64,000 bases of DNA from Pseudomonas sp. UFMG81 (GTDB taxonomy: Bacteria > Pseudomonadota > Gammaproteobacteria > Pseudomonadales > Pseudomonadaceae): assembly GCF_015354575.1 (NCBI RefSeq), contig NZ_JACAFQ010000021.1, positions 17,789 through 81,788 on the forward strand, written 5' to 3'. Under the pieces are notes generated by a model. It was not told the origin of the DNA. It made no database searches and saw only the letters and a list, made by a program, of their open reading frames with translations. A program made the position numbers and the translations under genes. Below, one piece after another: positions 33,844 to 42,726 of this stretch (positions are counted from its first letter, which is position 1; every line of letters begins with the position of its first letter).

Positions 33844-34222
33844 GGGCTGGTTCGCGGGTAGGCGGTGGGGCGTACCGGCATCATGGCCGTTGCGTGGGGT
33901 AAAAGGAAGCAGGCTAACGAATTATTCGACGGGTTTGCTCAAGCTGAAGGTTTTCGTTGTGGAATTCGCGGCTAAAGCCGCTCCCACCCAAAGCCTTGCA
34001 TGGCCCGTGTAGGAGCGGCCTTGTGTCGCGAAAGGGGTGCGCAGCGCCCCCAGGTTCTCGAGTACGCCCAGGATCGCCGGGGCCGCTCTGCGGCCCATTC
34101 CGACCGGTCCGGCGCCCCGGCAAGGCCGCTCCTACAGGTGATGTGCAAACTTCAGGGTGGGAGCGGCTTTAGCCGCGAATGGGCCGGTCAGTCACCTGCG
34201 GTGATCAGGCCGGCCCCGTCAT
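33844..34222. repeat. gene-free stretch with nested REP elements
   Basis: 379 bp between the MFS and ybiT genes. An outer inverted repeat (CGCGGCTAAAGCCGCTCCCA at 33967-33986, complement ending at 34177) encloses an inner pair: the TGTAGGAGCGGCCTTG arm at 34008-34036 and a right arm ending at 34136. The inner right arm differs from the 5803 type: it reads GGTCCGGCGCCCCGG before CAAGGCCGCTCCTACA. No coding sequence is seen. Confidence 0.85.
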
Positions 34223-35809
34223 TCAGACCACCACGCCCTGGCTGCGCAGGTAGTCGTCGTAGGTGCCGCTGAAGTCCACCACGCCCTCGGGGGTCAACTC
34301 GATGATGCGGGTAGCCAGCGACGACACGAACTCACGGTCGTGGCTGACGAACAGCAGGGTGCCTGGGTAGTTTTCCAGGGCCAGGTTCAGCGCCTCGATC
34401 GATTCCATGTCCAGGTGGTTGGTCGGTTCGTCCATCACCAGCACGTTGGGCTTTTGCAGGATCAGCTTGCCGAACAGCATGCGGCCCTGTTCGCCACCGG
34501 AAATCACCTTCACCGACTTGAGGATTTCGTCGTTGGAGAACAGCATGCGCCCGAGGGTGCCGCGGATCACCTGCTCGCCGCTGGTCCACTGGCCCATCCA
34601 GTCGAACAGGGTCACGTCGTCCTCGAAGTCGTGGGCATGGTCCTGGGCGTAGTAGCCCACTTCAGCGCTGTCGGTCCACTTCACTTCGCCCTTGTCCGGG
34701 GTCATTTCACCGACCAGGGTGCGCAGCAGGGTGGTCTTGCCGATACCGTTGGGGCCGATGATCGCCACGCGCTCGCCGGCTTCGATGGTGAAGCTGAAGT
34801 CCTTGAACAGCACCTTGTCGTCGAAGGCCTTGGCCATTTTCTCGACCATCACGGCCTGGCGGTGCAGCTTCTTGGTTTGTTCGAAGCGAATGAACGGGCT
34901 GACCCGGCTCGAAGGCTTGACCTCGGCCAGCTGGATCTTGTCGATCTGCTTGGCGCGCGAGGTGGCCTGCTTGGCTTTCGAGGCGTTGGCCGAGAAGCGG
35001 CTGACGAAGGTCTGCAGCTCGGCGATCTGGGCTTTCTTCTTGGCGTTGTCCGACAGCAACTGCTCGCGCGATTGGGTGGCGGCAGTCATGTATTCGTCGT
35101 AGTTGCCCGGGAACAGGCGCAGCTCACCGTAGTCCAGGTCGGCCATGTGGGTGCAGACGCTGTTGAGGAAGTGACGGTCGTGGGAAATGATGATCATGGT
35201 GCTGTTGCGCGCCGTGAGAATCGTTTCCAGCCAGCGGATGGTGTTGATGTCAAGGTGGTTGGTCGGTTCGTCGAGCAGCAGCACGTCCGGGTCGGAGAAC
35301 AGCGCCTGGGCCAGCAGCACACGCAGCTTCCAGCCTGGGGCGACTTCGCTCATCGGGCCGAAGTGCTGTTCCAGGGGGATGCCCAGGCCCAGCAGCAGTT
35401 CGCCGGCGCGGGATTCGGCGGTGTAGCCGTCCATCTCGGCGAACTCGGTCTCAAGCTCGGCGACGGCCATGCCGTCTTCTTCGGTCATCTCTGGCAGCGA
35501 GTAGATGCGGTCGCGCTCAGCCTTGACCTTCCACAGCTGCTCATGGCCCATGATCACGGTGTCGATCACGGTGAATTCTTCGTAGGCGAACTGGTCCTGG
35601 CGCAGCTTGCCCAGGCGGGTGTTCGGCTCGAGCATCACCTGGCCGCCGGACGGCTCGAGGTCGCTGCCGAGGATCTTCATGAAGGTCGACTTGCCGCAGC
35701 CGTTGGCGCCGATCAGGCCGTAGCGGTTGCCGTTGTTGAATTTGACCGAGACGTTCTCGAACAGCGGCTTGGAGCCGAACTGCATGGTGATGTTGGCGGT
35801 AGAAATCAA
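34223..35809 (-). CDS. ybiT: ABC-F ATPase YbiT
   Basis: 528 residues, with high likeness to E. coli YbiT (530). Two ABC domains in one chain, no membrane part: Walker A GANGCGKST and GPNGIGKTT, signatures LSEVAPGWKLRVLLAQAL-type and SGGEQGRMLFGKL, Walker B with DEPTNHLDINT and DEPTNHLDMES, joined by the basic helical P-site linker (NAKKKAQIAELQTFVSRFSA). ABC-F proteins act on ribosomes, tuning translation or protecting it from antibiotics; YbiT's specific role is not settled. Monocistronic, with REP repeats downstream. Confidence 0.95.
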   Translation of the reverse strand: MISTANITMQFGSKPLFENVSVKFNNGNRYGLIGANGCGKSTFMKILGSDLEPSGGQVMLEPNTRLGKLRQDQFAYEEFTVIDTVIMGHEQLWKVKAERDRIYSLPEMTEEDGMAVAELETEFAEMDGYTAESRAGELLLGLGIPLEQHFGPMSEVAPGWKLRVLLAQALFSDPDVLLLDEPTNHLDINTIRWLETILTARNSTMIIISHDRHFLNSVCTHMADLDYGELRLFPGNYDEYMTAATQSREQLLSDNAKKKAQIAELQTFVSRFSANASKAKQATSRAKQIDKIQLAEVKPSSRVSPFIRFEQTKKLHRQAVMVEKMAKAFDDKVLFKDFSFTIEAGERVAIIGPNGIGKTTLLRTLVGEMTPDKGEVKWTDSAEVGYYAQDHAHDFEDDVTLFDWMGQWTSGEQVIRGTLGRMLFSNDEILKSVKVISGGEQGRMLFGKLILQKPNVLVMDEPTNHLDMESIEALNLALENYPGTLLFVSHDREFVSSLATRIIELTPEGVVDFSGTYDDYLRSQGVVV

Positions 35810-35841
35810 GTGCGTGTCCTGCGGGGGTTCCAGAGGTGTAT

Positions 35842-36193
35842 TTAGGCCCTCTCGTCAGTTTTGGGCCAATCTTGGGCCAATTCGACTCGGGGCGGCAGCT
35901 TCTCCAGCTCCCTCCAGTCCGAGGAGGAGCTGATCCATTTCGCGTAGGTAGAGGGCAACATCTCGACGCTATGGCCGAGCTGGTTCGCGATGAACGCTTC
36001 GGTTCATCCCAGCCATCAGGCACAGGGTTGCGTAGGTGTGGCGGGTGTCGTACTGCCGGCGTTCACGGATGTCCAGCGCCTTGAGCGCTGATTTGAAGGG
36101 GCGGATTGTAACACTTGGTTCGTCGAACCACAGCTTTCGTTTGCTCGGCTGGAACACAAAGGGGATTGTGCGGAGGTCGGCTTGAAGCCATTC
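35842..36193 (-). pseudogene. C-terminal relic of a tyrosine recombinase (phage-type integrase)
   Basis: Only the catalytic end remains. In one frame: FKSALKALDIRERRQYDTRHTY and ATLCLMAGMN, the box II arginine region. A single missing base after AAC near 36003 shifts the frame, after which it continues EAFIANQLGHSVEMLPSTYA and KWISSSSDWRELEKLPP, holding the LGH and active-site Tyr motif. The stop is TAA at 35844-35842. The N-terminal half and core arginine are not found upstream. A decayed remnant of an integrated element, 33 bp upstream of ybiT. Confidence 0.85.
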
Positions 36194-36257
36194 GCAGCAG
36201 ATCGGCCAGCCGCCGCGCTACGCTGGTAGTACAAACGCCGCAGGTGAGCGCCATAAG

Positions 36258-36551
36258 ATGATCCTGGTCAGGGCTTTGATATTTTCCGCCGCGTGGGTCG
36301 CGTTTGCCTTTGGTTTTGTTGCTTGGCTGATGAAACGAGACGACACCGCGGGGTTCTGGTTGTTCGGGCTGTTTGCGTATCCGCTGATCCTGGCGGTTTT
36401 CCTGTTGTCCGAGTGGTGGCTTGCTGGCGGCACTTCGCGCGTACGCCATCCTTGGTGGACGCTCGCCGGTCAATGTCTTGCAGGGATGTGCCTCTATCCC
36501 GCCTGCACATGGATAGTCAGTTGGGTTGGAGCCGCTTTCGGCTTCTTTTAG
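36258..36551 (+). CDS. hypothetical small membrane protein
   Basis: 97 residues with three predicted helices: about 4-24, 35-52 and 68-95. Charged loops MKRDD and GGTSRVRHPW separate them. A GTGAGCGCC segment precedes the start, but no strong ribosome site. I do not recognise the family. It lies right after the integrase relic, so it may be cargo of the lost element. The opposite strand is open over much of this gene; membrane-type composition favours the plus strand. Confidence 0.5.
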   Translation: MILVRALIFSAAWVAFAFGFVAWLMKRDDTAGFWLFGLFAYPLILAVFLLSEWWLAGGTSRVRHPWWTLAGQCLAGMCLYPACTWIVSWVGAAFGFF

Positions 36552-36654
36552 AGAGATGCATCGCCGAGCGGCTCCTCTGCGCGTTGCTGTGCCGGCCGCT
36601 TCGTCAGCGGAGCATCGTCCGGTAAACTGTGCCGGTTGGCTGGATTGGCCAGCC

Positions 36655-37101
36655 ATGGACTCAAGATCTGGAACTATGGACACAAGCGCACCTCAGGTAC
36701 GGAACCCCTCACGCCCGGCGCTGGTCACCTTTGCGGTGATCTACTGCCTGCTCCTCACACTCAAGATTGCCTACTGGCTTGTCAGCGAAGGCTGGGCACT
36801 GGCTCGGATGGGCGATATCGCGCTGATCATGCTGCTGCCACCGGCACTGACCTGCATGTTGTTGGTCACCGGCGGTTTGCTGCTATGGGGACGTAGCGCA
36901 AAATCCTCGTGGTGCCTGTTGGGCGCTTTGCTGCTGGGGCTGACGCTGATCCCGATCATGCTGCCGGAGATTTTCCGCGTGCCGGCCAGCCTGTACCCAC
37001 AGGTTGCCTGGTATGTGCTGCCTGCCACGCTGCAGGCGGCCCTGCTGGTAGCCATTTGGGTATACAGCCTGCGGTTGCGCCGATCGGCTTACTTCAAGTA
37101 G
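36655..37101 (+). CDS. hypothetical membrane protein
   Basis: 148 residues from MDSRSGTMDTSAPQ; an inner ATG at 36676 is the alternative. Four predicted helices: about 24-44, 54-73, 82-99 and 113-137, ending in a basic tail (SLRLRRSAYFK). Followed by a clear terminator, which supports a real transcript. No family recognised. With the preceding small membrane protein it forms an orphan pair next to the integrase relic. Confidence 0.6.
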   Translation: MDSRSGTMDTSAPQVRNPSRPALVTFAVIYCLLLTLKIAYWLVSEGWALARMGDIALIMLLPPALTCMLLVTGGLLLWGRSAKSSWCLLGALLLGLTLIPIMLPEIFRVPASLYPQVAWYVLPATLQAALLVAIWVYSLRLRRSAYFK

Positions 37102-37115
37102 TCAGCCAGCAACGA

Positions 37116-37142
37116 AAAGCCCAGCCCCGTGCTGGGCTTTTT
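37116..37142 (+). terminator. Rho-independent terminator
   Basis: AAAGCCCAGC and GCTGGGCTTT form a 10-bp stem with loop CCCGT, then further Ts. It ends the transcript of the hypothetical membrane protein. Confidence 0.88.
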
Positions 37143-37304
37143 GCATTTTGATGCAAATACGCGTCGGGCCTGGCCAACATAGCGAACCGGCATAACAGGA
37201 GGGCGGCGCGAAGGCTAACCTTTTCAATCGTGAGCTGACTACTAAAAAGGGTGGTAGCGGTCCGTCACTTGCCTGGCTCTGCCAATGGGGTGATCGGAGG
37301 TTGT

Positions 37305-37685
37305 ATGAGGCGCTCGATTGAACCGTCCCGGCCGTTCGTACGCGGCTTGCTGATGGCCCTTGCCACGGGTGCAGTGCTGGTGGGCTGCGCGCATGATCCT
37401 GACATCCGCGCAGGGCATGACAATACCTTTGGTGCCACCGCCAAAGCGCCGCCGGAGTACCTGGGTTGCGTGAAGGGCGAATTGCCTGCCTCGGCCAAGG
37501 TATTCATGGTGGAGAACCAGGGCAGCCACGAGCTGTACGTGCAGAGCACCGACCCGAACAAGGCCGATGGGCTGGTCAAGGTCACGGGCTCCGGTGGTCA
37601 GCATCAGTATTCTGCCTATCAGCGCGATGCCTGGTATGACCATGGCCGGTTGCTCGATGCAGCATTGATGTGCGCCAGGACCTGA
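37305..37685 (+). CDS. small hypothetical lipoprotein
   Basis: 126 residues with a GGAGG site 6 bases before the start. Signal sequence with lipobox LVGC (ATGAVLVGCAHDPD), so the mature protein is lipid-anchored at a cysteine near residue 29. The mature part has two more cysteines (YLGCVKGEL and the end ALMCART) that may form a disulfide, and a region with ENQGSHELYVQSTDPNKADG. No family recognised with confidence. Transcribed alone or with the RDD gene 112 bp downstream. Confidence 0.7.
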   Translation: MRRSIEPSRPFVRGLLMALATGAVLVGCAHDPDIRAGHDNTFGATAKAPPEYLGCVKGELPASAKVFMVENQGSHELYVQSTDPNKADGLVKVTGSGGQHQYSAYQRDAWYDHGRLLDAALMCART

Positions 37686-37797
37686 GTGCCACCCTCGCGC
37701 CTAGTCAAATTGGCTGGGCGCGAGAGGCTGAAATGGGCTAAACCCCGCCGTCACTTTGCCGATAGAGGGGTTCAACCTTTTTCAGTGGAATGGATCC

Positions 37798-38217
37798 ATG
37801 GACACCCTCGACGCGCCGCCCGCCTACCAGAAACCCAACAACCTTGCTGGCCTGGGCCGCCGCTGGGGTGGGCAAATGATCGATGTACTGGTCACCTACG
37901 CCCTGTTCTTCGTCAGTGTCAGGCTGGTGGACTTCCTGCACATCCCCGGGGACGCTGGCGCCTTGCTTGCGGTGGGCGTGCCATTGGCCTATTACCTGTT
38001 CTCCGATGCCCTGCCCAACGGCCAGAGCGTTGGCAAGAAGCTGCTGGGGATGTGTGTGATCGATGAGCGCAGCTACCTGAACTGCAACATCGCGCAATCG
38101 TTCGTGCGCAACATCACCACGCCGTTCCTGAGCATCTTCGACTGGATCTTCATCTTCTTCGGCTCGCGCAAGCGCCTGGGCGACATGCTGGCCAACACCA
38201 TCGTTATCCGTACCTGA
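37798..38217 (+). CDS. RDD-family membrane protein
   Basis: 139 residues from MDTLDAPPAYQKPNNLAGLG. The RDD pattern is visible: GRRWGGQMIDVLVTY (the Arg-Asp pair within TM1), a second helix LLAVGVPLAYYLFSD, then NGQSVGKKLLGMCVID and the terminal FFGSRKRLGDMLANT. RDD proteins are small inner-membrane proteins, some linked to ion or stress transport; the role here is unknown. Confidence 0.85.
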   Translation: MDTLDAPPAYQKPNNLAGLGRRWGGQMIDVLVTYALFFVSVRLVDFLHIPGDAGALLAVGVPLAYYLFSDALPNGQSVGKKLLGMCVIDERSYLNCNIAQSFVRNITTPFLSIFDWIFIFFGSRKRLGDMLANTIVIRT

Positions 38218-38232
38218 TACGCAACGGCAAGC

Positions 38233-39468
38233 TCAACCAACCCGCTGTGCCATCAGCTGCCGGTAACGCCGCGTGCGGCGCAGGGTGCTCCACTGCTCCA
38301 GCAGCAGGGCCCGCAGCGGTGAGGCTTGTGGGTTGGGCTGGGCACCGCCGGCGAGCCTGCGCATCTGCAACTTGACCAGCGCCATGTAGGCCAGCGCGGC
38401 AAACGCCTTGCGCTTCCAGCGGATCGGCGGCAGCTCGGCACTGGCACCGACCTCGCCCACGCGCCAGCGCCGGGGCAGGGCGGGGTCGACGGCCAGCGCG
38501 GTGGCGATACCGGCCATGGCCACGCCATTGGCGAGCACCTTCTCGACGATGGGCAGGCGGCGGATGCCGCCCGTCACCATCACCGGCATTCGCGCGATGG
38601 CGGCGATCTCGCTGGCGAACTCGAGGAAGTAGGCCTCCCGGGCCAGGGTGCGGCCATCCCGGGCGTCGCCCTGCATGGCGGGGGCCTCGTAGCTGCCGCC
38701 CGACAGCTCGACCAGGTCCACGGCCAGTTCATTGAGCCACAGCACCACCTGGCGGGCGTCGGCGGGCTCGAAGCCGCCGCGTTGGAAGTCTGCCGAGTTG
38801 AGTTTCACCGCCACGCAGAAGCCAGGCGAGACTGCCCCGCGCACGGCCTTGGCCACTTCCAGCAATAGCCGCGCACGGTTTTCCAGGCTGCCGCCCCAGC
38901 GGTCCTGGCGCTGGTTGGTCAATGGCGAGAGGAACTGGCTGAGCAGGTAGCCGTGCGCTGCGTGGATCTGTACACCGCTGAAACCGGCCTGTTCGGCCAG
39001 CGCAGCGGTGCGGGCGAAGCGCTGGATCAATTCTTCGATGCCGGCTTCGTCCAGCGCCCGGGGCGGGGCGAACAGCTTCGATAACCCGCCCATCTCCAGG
39101 GCGACGGCCGAGGGCGCGACCGTGGGCTGGCCGAGGTTGGCCTGCATCTGCCGCCCTGGGTGATTGATCTGCATCCAAAACTGCGCGCCATGAGAACGGC
39201 CAATGCGTGCCCACTGTGTAAAGCGTTGCAGCGATTGGCCGTCATCGAGTACCACACCACCCGGGCCGGTCATCGCCCGTGGGTCGATCATCACGTTGCC
39301 GGTCAGCAGCAAACCCGCGCCACCCTCGGCCCAGGCCTGGTACAGGCGCAGCAGCTCGTCCGACGGGGTCTGGTCGGGATTGGCCAGGTTCTCTTCCATG
39401 GCCGCCTTGGCGATGCGGTTGGGGATCAGGCTGCCGTTGGGCAGGTTCAGGGGCTGGAATGGGGTCAT
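38233..39468 (-). CDS. NADH:flavin oxidoreductase (old yellow enzyme family)
   Basis: 411 residues from MTPFQPLNLPNGSLIPNRIA, preceded by GGAGAG. FMN TIM barrel with typical segments: KAAMEENLA, FWMQINHPGRQ, GFSGVQIHAAHGYLLSQFLSP, WGGSLENRARLLLEV and MVTGGIRR. No FAD/NAD-binding extension, so it is the short single-domain class. It reduces activated double bonds; the physiological substrate is not evident. Divergent from ogt. Confidence 0.9.
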   Translation of the reverse strand: MTPFQPLNLPNGSLIPNRIAKAAMEENLANPDQTPSDELLRLYQAWAEGGAGLLLTGNVMIDPRAMTGPGGVVLDDGQSLQRFTQWARIGRSHGAQFWMQINHPGRQMQANLGQPTVAPSAVALEMGGLSKLFAPPRALDEAGIEELIQRFARTAALAEQAGFSGVQIHAAHGYLLSQFLSPLTNQRQDRWGGSLENRARLLLEVAKAVRGAVSPGFCVAVKLNSADFQRGGFEPADARQVVLWLNELAVDLVELSGGSYEAPAMQGDARDGRTLAREAYFLEFASEIAAIARMPVMVTGGIRRLPIVEKVLANGVAMAGIATALAVDPALPRRWRVGEVGASAELPPIRWKRKAFAALAYMALVKLQMRRLAGGAQPNPQASPLRALLLEQWSTLRRTRRYRQLMAQRVG

Positions 39469-39618
39469 GCGGCTCTCCGGGTTACGGCGCGGGGGTGATG
39501 GAGAGCAGGCTAAGCTTGAAGCCAACTTCAAGGTCAATAGGTGATGCGCAAGAAAGCGGATGCGCGGTGCGGGTGCGATGGGTACAGTGCTCGGGTCGAT
39601 GACTTGTCGGAGCCTGTC

Positions 39619-40119
39619 ATGTCCTGCGCCTTTACCCTGATGCAATCCCCCGTCGGTACGCTGACCCTGGTGGCCCGGGGCGACTGCCTGGCGGCCGTGC
39701 TGTGGGAGCAGGAGCGGGAAAACCGCGTGCGCCTGGGCGAGCTGCACCGCGATGACCGGCACCCGGTGCTGCAGGAGACCGCACGCCAGCTGGGTGAGTA
39801 TTTCAACGGCCAGCGTCGTCGGTTCGAGCTTGCCCTGGACTTTGCCGGCACCGACTTTCAGCGCCAGGTGTGGGCGGCGCTGTTGAGCATCCCCTTCGGC
39901 GAGACCCGCAGCTACAGCGATATCGCCCGGCAGATCGGCAACCCTGACGCAGTGCGGGCGGTGGGGGCGGCCAATGGGCGCAACCCGATCTCGATCATCG
40001 CACCGTGCCACCGGGTGATCGGCGCCTCGGGCAGCCTGACCGGTTTCGCCGGCGGGCTGGCGGCCAAGCAGTACCTGTTGGCGCTGGAAGGGCGCCAGAG
40101 CCTGGCGCTGGCATTCTGA
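39619..40119 (+). CDS. ogt: methylated-DNA--protein-cysteine S-methyltransferase
   Basis: 166 residues from MSCAFTLMQSPVGTL, preceded by CGGAG. It removes methyl groups from O6-methylguanine in DNA by transfer to its own cysteine, a one-use repair protein. The acceptor is C130 in ISIIAPCHRVIGASG; the recognition helix AVRAVGAANGRNP and the hinge IPFGETRSYSDIA are intact. It lacks an Ada regulatory domain, so it is the Ogt type. The stop abuts the 80-residue gene on the other strand. Confidence 0.95.
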   Translation: MSCAFTLMQSPVGTLTLVARGDCLAAVLWEQERENRVRLGELHRDDRHPVLQETARQLGEYFNGQRRRFELALDFAGTDFQRQVWAALLSIPFGETRSYSDIARQIGNPDAVRAVGAANGRNPISIIAPCHRVIGASGSLTGFAGGLAAKQYLLALEGRQSLALAF

Positions 40120-40362
40120 TCAGCCCAGCCAGGCGCATAGCACTGCCAACAACAAGGTCAGCAGGCTGCCGATGAACAGGCTGTAGTGACGATGCGCGCG
40201 CCGCGCATGTTGCTCGACTTCACGCAGATAGTGGCCAGGCGAGGGGACATCCGGTCGATGGCGCAGGCCCTCGACAAGATCGGCCAGACGACCGCGGATC
40301 AGCAGGCCTATGAGGTAGTAGCTGGACGCATAGCTGGCCAGCGTCAGTAAAAGATACTTCAT
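40120..40362 (-). CDS. hypothetical small membrane protein
   Basis: 80 residues. One helix at about 3-23 (LLLTLASYASSYYLIGLLI) and another at the C-terminus (61-79), separated by a basic, His-rich loop (REVEQHARRAHRHYS). The start is not marked by an obvious ribosome site. The gene ends immediately at the ogt stop on the opposite strand. No family recognised. Confidence 0.55.
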   Translation of the reverse strand: MKYLLLTLASYASSYYLIGLLIRGRLADLVEGLRHRPDVPSPGHYLREVEQHARRAHRHYSLFIGSLLTLLLAVLCAWLG

Positions 40363-40488
40363 GCCGCCCGGGCTCCGGGCTTGCTGCAGATTGTCACGAA
40401 GGCTCCATCCCTGGCGCAGATTTGAACGCGCAGGATACCCCCAGTCACGGCGCCCGCGCCAGCGATCGGTCCGGCCGTACGCAGCCGT

Positions 40489-41001
40489 TCAGCTGTGCGA
40501 TGGCGGGGCGAAGCGCTGGCGGAACCAGTCGGTGAGCATGGCTTTCTCGGCGTACAACCGGTCGCTGCTGGCCTGGCGGCCCGGGCGGCTCAAGTACATC
40601 TTGTCGCTGACATGCTCCTTGGCCTGCCGTGGTGGCTGGCCGGGTTGGTTGAGCGTATAGCTGAGGTCGATGCTCGGCCAGGTGATGTCACGCAGGTAGC
40701 GCACATCGTAGGCACGGCTGTGCCAGGGCTCGAAACGCCCGGCCAGGTCAATGTCGCGGATGTCGATGACCAGTTGCTGGCCGGGTTGCAGGTAGCGCTG
40801 GCCGAGCTTGTGCAAGTGGTCGGTGAGCGCTTTCATCACCTCGGCATCGGCGCCGCGCTCATAGCCGGTGCTGGCCAGGCTGGCATCGCGGAATTGCTCG
40901 GGGTGGTCGAAATGCACCTCGACCTGTGCGGCCGGGGAGCCCTGTGCCATGCTGTCAAAAGCCAGCACCATCAGTACGGCACAGGCTAGGGTGGTACGCA
41001 T
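40489..41001 (-). CDS. DUF3016 periplasmic protein
   Basis: 170 residues from MRTTLACAVLMVLAFDSMAQ, a signal peptide. The mature part follows the DUF3016 pattern: VEVHFDHPEQFRDA, HLHKLGQRYLQPGQQLVIDI, DIDLAGRFEPW and VRYLRDITWPSIDLSYTL. Function unknown; predicted to be a periplasmic beta-rich protein. Divergent from the Ser/Thr phosphatase gene, 75 bp apart. Confidence 0.8.
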   Translation of the reverse strand: MRTTLACAVLMVLAFDSMAQGSPAAQVEVHFDHPEQFRDASLASTGYERGADAEVMKALTDHLHKLGQRYLQPGQQLVIDIRDIDLAGRFEPWHSRAYDVRYLRDITWPSIDLSYTLNQPGQPPRQAKEHVSDKMYLSRPGRQASSDRLYAEKAMLTDWFRQRFAPPSHS

Positions 41002-41076
41002 GATGCACCTCGGGGTGCGGGTGGGTTGCCTGCCTATTTTACGCCGGTGCCGGCGTTGTAGCAGAGGGATGACGCA

Positions 41077-41871
41077 ATGAGCCGTTTTCGGCGGATAGCC
41101 GCCAACCCCCACGGGCGCGACCTGGCCGTGGGTGATATCCATGGGCATTTCCAGCGCTTGCAACAGGTGCTCGATGAGGTGGGCTTCAACCCCGCTCACG
41201 ACCGCCTGTTCAGTGTCGGTGACCTGGTTGACCGTGGGCCCTGCAGCCAGCAGGCCCTGGAGTGGCTTGAGCAGCCCTGGTTCCATGCGGTGCAGGGCAA
41301 TCACGAGGCATTGGCCATCAGCCACCGCTACGGGGGGCGGGTAGACCTGGACATGTACCGTTCGGCCGGCGGAGGCTGGTTCATCGATCTGCCCGAGGCG
41401 CAGCAGCAACCCTTTGTCGAGGCGTTTTTGCAAATGCCCATCGCCCTGGAGGTGCAGACTGCCGCCGGCCTGGTGGGTTTGCTGCATGCCGACAGCCCTT
41501 ATCACGATTGGGCACTGCTGCGCGCAAGCCTGCTGGAAGATGACGACCCAGACGTACGCGAAGTGTGCCAGTGGTCGCGCCGGCGTTTGAGGGAGGGCGA
41601 CAGCTCCTCGGTTGCAGGCCTGCGTGCGCTGCTGGTCGGGCATACGCCGCTGCTGGAGGTCAAGGTGCTGGGTAATGTCTGGCACCTCGATACTGGCGGT
41701 TGGAGCAGAGGCCGCTTCAGCCTGCTGGACCTTGCTACGCTGGCGTTGGTCAACCCCGCGCCAGATGCAGCAACACCGCACTTGCCAGCAGCATCAGCAT
41801 CACCCCCGATGCCCGCTCCAGCCAGGGCAGCGCCTGGGCGAAGCGGCGCAGTACCCGACGATTGCCAATAG
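41077..41871 (+). CDS. metallophosphoesterase (PrpA/phage-lambda-type Ser/Thr phosphatase)
   Basis: 264 residues. Two-metal phosphatase signature complete: GDIHGH (near residue 22), GDLVDRG (near 50) and GNHE (near 74), then the later histidines in LLHADSPYHDW and VGHTPL. Family members remove phosphate from proteins and are about 215-220 residues long; this one runs about 40 residues further in an Ala/Pro-rich tail (NPAPDAATPHLPAASASP) that is read across the 3' end of the convergent LysE gene, a 122-bp overlap. The tail is probably a by-product of lost stop rather than a domain. Confidence 0.88.
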   Translation: MSRFRRIAANPHGRDLAVGDIHGHFQRLQQVLDEVGFNPAHDRLFSVGDLVDRGPCSQQALEWLEQPWFHAVQGNHEALAISHRYGGRVDLDMYRSAGGGWFIDLPEAQQQPFVEAFLQMPIALEVQTAAGLVGLLHADSPYHDWALLRASLLEDDDPDVREVCQWSRRRLREGDSSSVAGLRALLVGHTPLLEVKVLGNVWHLDTGGWSRGRFSLLDLATLALVNPAPDAATPHLPAASASPPMPAPARAAPGRSGAVPDDCQ

Positions 41872-42370
41872 CCAGCGCGACCAGCAGGTCCCAGCCCAGC
41901 ACGGCGGCGAACATCCAGGCGCCGTAGAGCATCTTCGACAGGGTGCTGCCACCGGCGAGCATGCTGGCCAGGCTGGCGTAGAACAGCGCGTTCTTCGGGT
42001 TGAGGATGCCCGAGATGAAGCCCATGCCAAGGTTGAGGCGCCAGCTGGCCACGGTTTTCCCGCCGTTCACCCTTCCGGGCGTCAGGCTATTGCGCCCTGC
42101 ATGGCGCAGGAACAACACGCCGATGTAGATCAGGTAGGCGCAGCCCGCCAGTTGCAGGGCCATGAACAGCCCGCTGCCGGCCTGCAATGCCGAGACCCCG
42201 GTGAATGCGGCCAGGATGAACACACCATTGGCCAGGGCGATGCCCAGGCAGGCACCGCTGGCCACGCGCCAGCCGGCGCTGGCCGAGGTGCGGGCGATCA
42301 GGACGAAGTCGGGCCCGGGGGAGAGCAGGGCGAGAAAGTGGGCGGCGGCGACCAGCAGGAACTGTTCCAT
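41750..42370 (-). CDS. LysE-family amino-acid exporter (1)
   Basis: 206 residues with six predicted helices. Start MEQFLLVAAAHFLALLSPGPDFVLI carries the family SPGPDF motif; later GMGFISGILNPKNALFYASL is the second conserved loop. RhtB-type members export homoserine, threonine, lysine or similar. The last 122 bp overlap the phosphatase gene on the plus strand. Confidence 0.9.
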   Translation of the reverse strand: MEQFLLVAAAHFLALLSPGPDFVLIARTSASAGWRVASGACLGIALANGVFILAAFTGVSALQAGSGLFMALQLAGCAYLIYIGVLFLRHAGRNSLTPGRVNGGKTVASWRLNLGMGFISGILNPKNALFYASLASMLAGGSTLSKMLYGAWMFAAVLGWDLLVALAIGNRRVLRRFAQALPWLERASGVMLMLLASAVLLHLARG

Positions 42371-42537
42371 GGTTTGGGCTTTCTGGTGGAGGAAAGCCGC
42401 AGTCTGGCGATGGCGGGCGCGGGGGTATTGAACAATATTGCAGCGGGCGCAATGGGTGTGGGAGCAACTGTCTTGTGTTCCCTGCACTGGCCTCATCGCC
42501 GGCAAGCCGGCTCCCACCCTGAAGCTTGTACATCACC

Positions 42538-42667
42538 TGTAGGAGCGGCCTTGTGTCGCGAATGGGCCGCAGAGCGGCCCCAAGTTTTTGCGTTACCGCA
42601 TAAATTGCCGAGGCTGCTGCGCAGCCCTTTCCGGCCGGTCCGGCGCCCCGGCAAGGCCGCTCCTACA
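42538..42667. repeat. REP-type inverted repeat with hybrid arms
   Basis: Left arm TGTAGGAGCGGCCTTGTGTC at 42538, right arm ending CAAGGCCGCTCCTACA at 42667 with the GGTCCGGCGCCCCGG variant, as at 34136. A weaker outer pair with CTCCCAC motifs flanks it. It lies between lysE (1) and the AraC gene. Confidence 0.85.
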
Positions 42668-42726
42668 AAAAACTGTGCAAGACAGTTGCTCCCACAGGTA
42701 CAGCGCAAGTCTTGAGCGTGGCGCGG

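Noticed and set aside
36063..36683. 206-codon minus-strand frame opposite the small membrane protein
   Set aside because: Its translation is rich in Arg, Pro, Gln and Ser with no motif, while the plus strand encodes well-shaped hydrophobic helices.
35842..37101. Prophage or intact genomic island
   Set aside because: Only an integrase fragment remains; no structural, replication or regulatory phage genes and no paired att sites were seen.
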